Shown piece after piece: positions 58,859 through 64,000 of a DNA stretch of 64,000 bases. How positions within the stretch are numbered: the stretch's first letter is position 1; the number at the start of each line of letters is the position of its first letter. The DNA comes from Methylophaga nitratireducenticrescens (GTDB lineage: Bacteria > Pseudomonadota > Gammaproteobacteria > Nitrosococcales > Methylophagaceae). The stretch covers positions 1,240,001-1,304,000 of the forward strand of contig NC_017857.3 of NCBI RefSeq assembly GCF_000260985.4, given 5' to 3'. A model generated the notes under the pieces. That model searched no databases. It was not told where the DNA came from and saw only the letters and a program-made list of their open reading frames with translations. The position numbers and the translations under genes were made by a program.

Positions 58859-60952
58859 GTGAATTCAGTAAAAAAGACAGTTCAGTTCGGTGAGCACATT
58901 CTCAGCCTGGAAACCGGAAAAATTGCCCGTCAGGCCGGTGGTTCGATTATTGCCAGTCTGGGCGAGACATCAGTGCTGGTAACTGTAGTCGGAAAGAAAA
59001 ATGTTAACCCTGGTCAGGATTTCTTTCCGTTAACCGTAAATTATCAAGAACGTACCTATGCTGCAGGTAAAATCCCTGGTGGTTTTTTCAAACGTGAAGG
59101 TCGTCCTTCTGAGAAAGAAACACTGACCTCCCGTCTGATCGATCGTCCACTGCGTCCATTGTTTCCTAAAGGTTTCATCAACGAAGTACAGGTTATCGCC
59201 ACCGTAATGGCTTTGGATCCTGAAATCGATCCGGATATCCCGGCAATGATTGGTGCTTCTGCTGCTTTGGCGATTTCCGGTATTCCGTTTAACGGCCCAT
59301 TAGGTGCTGCCCGAGTGGGCTATGTTGATGGTAACTACATCCTCAATCCATCCAAAAAACAATTGGCGGCCAGTTCGCTGGACTTGGTCGTTGCCGGTAC
59401 TGAAAGTGCTGTATTGATGGTGGAGTCCGAAGCATCTGAATTGCCTGAAGAGGTTATGTTGGGTTCTGTCATGTATGGACATCAGCAAATTCAGACAGCG
59501 ATCAAACTGATCGATGAATTGAAAGCAGAAACGGCTAAAACAGCCTGGGAATGGACTGCTCCGGAAAAAGATGATCGTTTGTATAACGCTGTTAAAGATC
59601 AAGCGTTTGAAGGTATTAAAAATGCCTATGCCATCAGTGACAAAATGCAGCGTCAGGATCAACTGGCTGAAATTCGCCAGGCAGCTATTGCCGCATTGGT
59701 CAGTGAAGATGGTGAATGGTCTGAAGATGACGTAAAAGGCGTGTTTGGAAAACTGGAAAAAGAACTGGTTCGTGGCCGTATTATTGCTGGTGAACCACGT
59801 ATCGATGGTCGTGATACCAAAACGGTACGTCCAGTTTTTGTTGAAACTACTGTACTGCCCCGTGTTCATGGTTCTGCCTTGTTTACCCGTGGTGAGACTC
59901 AAGCAATCGTGGTGGCCACTTTAGGTGCTGAACGTGATGCACAGATGATCGATGCCGTCGAAGGTGAATACCGTGATCGTTTCATGCTGCATTATAATTT
60001 TCCTCCGTTCTGTGTTGGTGAAACCGGTTTTGTGGGTACACCAAAACGCCGTGAAATTGGTCATGGTAAATTGGCCAAACGTGGTATTCAGGCCGTTATG
60101 CCATCAGCTGAAGAATTCCCGTATGTGGTTCGTGTAGTATCTGAAATCACCGAATCCAATGGTTCGAGTTCAATGGCTTCTGTGTGTGGTACATCCTTGG
60201 CGTTAATGGATGCCGGTGTACCAATTAAAGCACCTGTTGCCGGTATTGCTATGGGTCTGATTAAAGAACCGGATGCTTATGCTGTGTTGACTGATATTCT
60301 GGGTGATGAAGATCACCTGGGCGATATGGATTTTAAAGTCGCGGGGACCGAAAAAGGTGTGACCGCACTGCAAATGGATATCAAGATCGAAGGTATCAAC
60401 GAAGAAATCATGCGTACCGCACTGGCGCAAGCCCGTGATGGTCGTCTGCATATTCTGGAAAAAATGAATGCAGTGATTTCAACGCACCGTCAGGAAATGT
60501 CTGAATTTGCACCACGTATTATCACTGTGAAAATTCATGCTGATAAAATTCGTGATGTAATCGGAAAAGGTGGTGCGACCATTCGTGCTATCACCGAAGA
60601 AACCGGTGCGACCATTGATATCCAGGATGATGGCACCGTGATGATTTTCTCTTCCGATTTCAATGCCGGTCAGGATGCTCTGCACCGTATTGAGCAAATC
60701 ACTGCAGAAGTTGAAGTCGGCAAGATCTATCAGGGCCGTGTTGCCAAGCTGATGGACTTCGGTGCGTTTGTTACCATTCTGCCGGGTAAAGATGGTCTGG
60801 TACATATTTCACAAATCTCGGATGAGCGTGTGGAAAATGTCAGTGATAAACTGTCTGAAGGTGACATGATTGATGTTAAGGTTTTGGAAGTTGATCGCCA
60901 GGGCCGTATTCGTCTGAGCATGAAAGCTGTTAACGAAGTTACTGCAGACTAG
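58859..60952 (+). CDS. pnp: polynucleotide phosphorylase
   Basis: A 697-residue 3'-5' exoribonuclease. GTG 58859 is the start, with AAGG in GAGAAGGAAA about eight bases before. Two RNase PH domains ([33 protein letters not shown]), a KH domain ([15 protein letters not shown]) and an S1 domain ([18 protein letters not shown]) are in the usual order. Together with RNase G it turns over mRNA. Confidence 0.97.
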   Translation: MNSVKKTVQFGEHILSLETGKIARQAGGSIIASLGETSVLVTVVGKKNVNPGQDFFPLTVNYQERTYAAGKIPGGFFKREGRPSEKETLTSRLIDRPLRPLFPKGFINEVQVIATVMALDPEIDPDIPAMIGASAALAISGIPFNGPLGAARVGYVDGNYILNPSKKQLAASSLDLVVAGTESAVLMVESEASELPEEVMLGSVMYGHQQIQTAIKLIDELKAETAKTAWEWTAPEKDDRLYNAVKDQAFEGIKNAYAISDKMQRQDQLAEIRQAAIAALVSEDGEWSEDDVKGVFGKLEKELVRGRIIAGEPRIDGRDTKTVRPVFVETTVLPRVHGSALFTRGETQAIVVATLGAERDAQMIDAVEGEYRDRFMLHYNFPPFCVGETGFVGTPKRREIGHGKLAKRGIQAVMPSAEEFPYVVRVVSEITESNGSSSMASVCGTSLALMDAGVPIKAPVAGIAMGLIKEPDAYAVLTDILGDEDHLGDMDFKVAGTEKGVTALQMDIKIEGINEEIMRTALAQARDGRLHILEKMNAVISTHRQEMSEFAPRIITVKIHADKIRDVIGKGGATIRAITEETGATIDIQDDGTVMIFSSDFNAGQDALHRIEQITAEVEVGKIYQGRVAKLMDFGAFVTILPGKDGLVHISQISDERVENVSDKLSEGDMIDVKVLEVDRQGRIRLSMKAVNEVTAD

Positions 60953-60973
60953 CGCGGTTCGTTACGTTAGACT

Positions 60974-61002
60974 AAAAAGCCCCGCACTGCGGGGCTTTTT
61001 TG
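60974..61002 (+). terminator. terminator of the pnp operon
   Basis: AAAAAGCCCCGC and GCGGGGCTTTTTT pair around ACT, with a T-run. It ends only about six bases before the modA start codon. Confidence 0.95.
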
Positions 61003-61008
61003 GAATGA

Positions 61009-61779
61009 ATGATGATAAAAAGAGTCATTAAAATCCTGGTTTGTATATTGCCGCTGCTCTCCATGGGGGTTAGCGCTGATATACTCAGAGTGGCGGCAGC
61101 CGCCAATTTGCGATTTGTTATGCCTGAATTGATAAAGGCGTATGAACTATCGTCTGAGGATAAGATTAACGTCACGTATGGTGCGTCAGGTAATTTAGCG
61201 ACACAAATCATTCATGGTGCGCCTTATGATGTGTTTTTTTCCGCAGATCCGTTTTATATACAAATATTAATCAAACAACAAAAACATCGTGGTCAGCGTA
61301 TTGACTACGCACATAGTGAAATAATGTTATTTGCTAATCAGCATTCCTCATTAACCCTGGATATTGAGCTTCAAGGATTGAAACAGGCTATTGAGCAAAA
61401 TCGGCTGGGAAAATTTGCTATTGCCAACCCAAAGCATGCTCCATATGGCAAGCTCGCACAAAAGCTGCTAACGGAAGCAAATCTTTGGGAAGTGATTCAA
61501 CCAGAGTTATTATTAGCAGAAAGTGCCTCTCAGACGTTACAGTTTGCTTTGGCCAGCAATGTGGATGGTGCAATATTGCCATACCCTTATATGACTCAGG
61601 AAAAAATCAAACAACAGGGGCGGTATATCAAATTGGCTGGAGAATTATCTCAGCAACTCATTATCCTCAAAGATGCTTCAACTTCTGTTGAACCATTTAT
61701 TAACTTTATCACCAGCGAATCGGCCGGCAAGATTTTAATCAAACATGGCTATATCCCCGTAACAATAAGTAATCCCTGA
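61009..61779 (+). CDS. modA: molybdate ABC transporter, periplasmic binding protein ModA
   Basis: A 256-residue exported protein with signal peptide (MMIKRVIKILVCILPLLSMG, cleaved near SADI). RVAAAANLRFVMPELIKAYE and NVTYGASGNLATQI and GAPYDVFFSADPFY are the molybdate-binding motifs, and ANPKHAPYGKLAQKLL follows. Two adjacent ATGs (61009, 61012) are both possible. There is almost no leader between the terminator and this gene. Confidence 0.95.
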   Translation: MMIKRVIKILVCILPLLSMGVSADILRVAAAANLRFVMPELIKAYELSSEDKINVTYGASGNLATQIIHGAPYDVFFSADPFYIQILIKQQKHRGQRIDYAHSEIMLFANQHSSLTLDIELQGLKQAIEQNRLGKFAIANPKHAPYGKLAQKLLTEANLWEVIQPELLLAESASQTLQFALASNVDGAILPYPYMTQEKIKQQGRYIKLAGELSQQLIILKDASTSVEPFINFITSESAGKILIKHGYIPVTISNP

Positions 61780-61782
61780 ATA

Positions 61783-62445
61783 ATGGATTGGCAGGCCCTG
61801 GAAGTATCGATGAAGCTTGCGCTAGTTACTAGCCTGAGCCTATTACCAATCGGATTATTATTGGCTTACAGTCTGGTCAGAGGCAAATTTCGTGGAAAAT
61901 ATCTGGCCGAGTCATTGATAACCTTACCCTTAGTTTTACCTCCAACGGTATTAGGTTATTTTCTATTGGTTGGTATGGACAGTAATAGTGTGGCCGGCAA
62001 ACTTTTTTATACCATTACCGGCGATAATCTGGCTTTTTCATTTAGCGGGTTATGGTTTGCTTCGATAATTTACAGTTTACCGTTTGCAGTGCAACCGATG
62101 CTTAGGGCATTGGAGAATATCTCCCCCGAGCTGCGAGAAGCGGCATGGTGCAGTGGTTTGTCCCGTTGGAAAACCTTTATCAAAATTGAATTGCCGTTGG
62201 CTTGGCCCGGCATTTTAACAGGTTTGATCTTGAGCTTTTGTCATACGCTGGGCGAATTTGGCGTAGTACTGATGATAGGAGGCAATATAGCTGGTGAGAC
62301 CAGAACATTGTCGATTGCTATTTATGACAGTGTGTTGGCATTTGATCAACAGCAGGCCATGCAAATGTCGCTTATCTTATTGGCAATTGCTGTCATAACG
62401 GTCACAGCAATTTACCGGTTTAACCACCGATTGATGCGGGTGTAG
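61783..62445 (+). CDS. modB: molybdate ABC transporter permease ModB
   Basis: A 220-residue permease with five to six helices. The permease loop EAAWCSGLSRWKTFIKIELP contacts the ATPase; LPLVLPPTVLGYFLLVGM and SFCHTLGEFGVVLMIGGNIA are typical of ModB. It follows modA by three bases. Confidence 0.95.
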   Translation: MDWQALEVSMKLALVTSLSLLPIGLLLAYSLVRGKFRGKYLAESLITLPLVLPPTVLGYFLLVGMDSNSVAGKLFYTITGDNLAFSFSGLWFASIIYSLPFAVQPMLRALENISPELREAAWCSGLSRWKTFIKIELPLAWPGILTGLILSFCHTLGEFGVVLMIGGNIAGETRTLSIAIYDSVLAFDQQQAMQMSLILLAIAVITVTAIYRFNHRLMRV

Positions 62446-62446
62446 G

Positions 62447-63514
62447 ATGCTTGACGTTATTATTAAGCAGCTACTGCCTATCCCACTTGAAGTGCATCTA
62501 CAATGTCATCCTGGGGAAATGTTGGCGTTGGTCGGTCCTTCCGGGTCAGGAAAAACCACGGTTTTGCGTTGTATCGCAGGATTACATCATCCTGAACAAG
62601 GACTTATCCGCTCTCATAAAACAACATGGTTTGATACCAACCATATGATTAATTACTCGCCACAGCAGCGGCGAGTCGGCATGGTGTTTCAAAATTATGC
62701 TCTGTTTCCACATTTGAACGTTATGCAGAATATTCTGCTGGCAATGCCAACCCCGCGGAAAAATATCGCCAGAACATTGCTGAATCAGGTGCATTTAAAT
62801 GGTTTGGAAACTCGTTATCCTTCACAGCTATCTGGTGGGCAGCAACAACGTGTGGCACTGGCCAGGGCGTTGGCGCGTGAGCCTGAGGTGTTATTATTGG
62901 ATGAGCCGTTTTCGGCAGTAGATAAAGTCACGCGCCGCAAACTCTATTTAGAGTTACATGCACTTCGCAGGCAATTATCCATGCCCATTATTCTGGTGAC
63001 ACACGATCTGGATGAAGCAGCGATGCTGGCTGATCAAATGTGTGTGATTCATCAGGGCAATACCTTACAACAGGGGCCTGTTGAAGAGGTATTTAATCGG
63101 CCACACAGTCTAAATGTTGCCAGGTTGACCGATGCCCGTAATGTGTTAGAAGGGCAAATTGTGATGGTAGATGGCCAAAAAAAACTGCAATGGTTTGAGC
63201 AACAGCTGGATATTGCTGATACAGACTTCGCCGTGGGCAGCCATGTTTATTGGATTATTTCACCGAGTAAAATTCTGTTACATCAACGTCGGCGTCCTTC
63301 CCGTGGTGAACATGAGAATCCGGTGCAGGCGATAATTATCGATATGATTACCTTACGTGGGATCACTACGGTGCTGATGAAAGTAACGGGAAATAATGAT
63401 CTGTTGCTACAAATGGATATTCCAGAACATGTGGTGCAGCGTAATCAACTTCAACGTGGTGAGCATATTGGTTTGTCCTTGCTGCAGAATGCTATCCATT
63501 TAATTGAACAGTAA
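62447..63514 (+). CDS. modC: molybdate ABC transporter ATPase ModC
   Basis: A 355-residue ATPase. Walker A GPSGSGKTTVL near residue 29, signature QLSGGQQQRVALARALAREP, Walker B VLLLDEPFSAVD. The C-terminal part (about residues 285-350) is a TOBE/MOP domain that binds molybdate for regulation. It begins one base after the modB stop. Confidence 0.95.
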   Translation: MLDVIIKQLLPIPLEVHLQCHPGEMLALVGPSGSGKTTVLRCIAGLHHPEQGLIRSHKTTWFDTNHMINYSPQQRRVGMVFQNYALFPHLNVMQNILLAMPTPRKNIARTLLNQVHLNGLETRYPSQLSGGQQQRVALARALAREPEVLLLDEPFSAVDKVTRRKLYLELHALRRQLSMPIILVTHDLDEAAMLADQMCVIHQGNTLQQGPVEEVFNRPHSLNVARLTDARNVLEGQIVMVDGQKKLQWFEQQLDIADTDFAVGSHVYWIISPSKILLHQRRRPSRGEHENPVQAIIIDMITLRGITTVLMKVTGNNDLLLQMDIPEHVVQRNQLQRGEHIGLSLLQNAIHLIEQ

Positions 63515-63544
63515 ACAATACAGATTTGAAGATTCTTTGCAAAG

Positions 63545-63563
63545 CTTAATGATAACCATTACC
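63545..63563. promoter_or_regulatory. Fur-box-like operator before exbB
   Basis: CTTAATGATAACCATTACC matches 15 of 19 positions of the Fur consensus GATAATGATAATCATTATC. It lies 74 bases before the exbB start and after modC, in the right place to repress the ExbB-type operon by iron. Confidence 0.72.
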
Positions 63564-63636
63564 ATTAATGCTGTTTAATCAAGGGACTCTTTTTTCATGC
63601 AATTAACTGTCATCGTTTTTGACTGGGATCGCTTTC

Positions 63637-64000
63637 GTGATAAATGACGTTGAAATAACCTCTCTTTTAACACTCTTACAGGAACTACTACACATTGGTG
63701 GTCCGGTCGTTTGGATTTTGCTGGGATTTTCGGTCATTGCCGTTAGTATTGTATTAATTAAATGCTGGCAATTACTGTTGTTATCACCGGAATCTACGAC
63801 CACAGCACAAAAAGCCATTGCCCTATGGAAACAAAATGAGCCTGATCAAGCACTTTCGCAACTTAAAAAAACTAAGCCGCTGGATGAGCTACTGGCAATG
63901 GCCATGGAAGGACTAAGACGTGCCGAGATCACCGAGCAATTGTTAAAGGAAGAGTTGCAAAGAGTTGCCAATTTGCGACTAAATCAGCTGCGCAGTTATT
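63637..64000 (+). CDS. exbB: MotA/TolQ/ExbB proton-channel protein, C-terminus beyond window
   Basis: The frame from GTG 63637 stays open to the end and codes for 121 residues. It begins INDVEITSLLTLLQELLHIG, has a first membrane helix (VVWILLGFSVIAVSIVLIKC) and a polar cytoplasmic segment ending KEELQRVANLRLNQLRSY, as in ExbB/TolQ. ExbB powers TonB-dependent iron or B12 uptake. The Fur-type site upstream favours ExbB over TolQ. GGGA at 63626-63629 is the ribosome site. Confidence 0.87.
   Translation, partial: MINDVEITSLLTLLQELLHIGGPVVWILLGFSVIAVSIVLIKCWQLLLLSPESTTTAQKAIALWKQNEPDQALSQLKKTKPLDELLAMAMEGLRRAEITEQLLKEELQRVANLRLNQLRSY

Noticed and set aside
59300-59902. 200-codon frame opposite pnp
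   Set aside because: It is antisense to a highly conserved gene, without a ribosome site or family motif.
60953-61008. ModE operator before modA
   Set aside because: Only the terminator hairpin is present; no ModE-like palindrome was found.
63597-63647. Short gene of 16 codons before exbB
   Set aside because: No clear ribosome site and it overlaps exbB; kept only as a note in a finding.

Overview
The window is a dense, almost entirely chromosomal-core stretch of a gammaproteobacterium. By eye the base composition is moderate (mid-40s % GC). Gene orders such as leuS-lptE-holA-proA-nadD, rimP-nusA-infB-rbfA-truB-rpsO-pnp, dnaX-ybaB-recR, ftsY-ftsE-ftsX-rpoH and glnA-ntrB-ntrC are classic for the class. 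The protein sequences and the S-methyl-5'-thioinosine phosphorylase route remind me of Methylophaga/Piscirickettsiaceae-like marine gammaproteobacteria, but that genus-level guess is inference only. I see no prophage, insertion sequence, CRISPR array, integron or toxin-antitoxin pair.

Layout. 1-6.5 kb: a partial tRNA-uridine hydroxylase (trhO), a small orphan coiled-coil protein, a Tat-exported YcbK-type peptidase, a three-gene B12-type ABC importer, two purine-salvage genes (HPRT and MTIP) and CsiV. 6.5-10.8 kb: SPFH/NfeD pair, histidine phosphatase, RoxA ribosomal oxygenase, zinc-ribbon protein, DsbB. 10.8-16.6 kb (minus): infA, the two N-end-rule transferases bpt and aat, an EAL-HDOD protein, recR, ybaB, dnaX with a -1 frameshift signal, and the SRP RNA. 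16.9-25.9 kb (mostly minus): tRNA-Ser(GGA), coaX, an HTH-less birA, a flagellar-rod-like mini-protein, wrbA/arsC, lapB/lapA, fdxA (plus), rpoH, ftsX, ftsE, ftsY. 26-30.5 kb (plus): an active/inactive M16 peptidase pair, rsmD with a broken frame, coaD, a YfhL ferredoxin, an H-NS-like protein. 30.6-46.9 kb: one long plus-strand run from leuS to tldD, ending in a PP-loop ATPase plus TusA pair. 46.9-51.9 kb: nitrogen regulation, with glnA behind a well-formed sigma-54 promoter and NtrC-like sites, then DUF4124, ntrB, ntrC. 51.9-61 kb: initiator tRNA and the nusA-infB-pnp translation/RNA-decay operon. 61-64 kb: modABC molybdate importer and, behind a Fur-box-like sequence, the start of an exbB/tolQ-type gene.

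Functional themes are translation and RNA metabolism, envelope biogenesis (lptE, lapAB, yhdP, csiV, elyC-like), nitrogen control, and metal/cofactor uptake. The parts I consider most worth a second look are the PP-loop/TusA pair (possible uncharacterised sulfur-transfer module), the rsmD frame break in a G-run, the dnaX slippery site with its own stop and downstream stem-loop, the complete glnA control region, the modABC operon lying directly behind a strong terminator, and the Fur-type site before exbB. No clearly new multi-gene system is evident.
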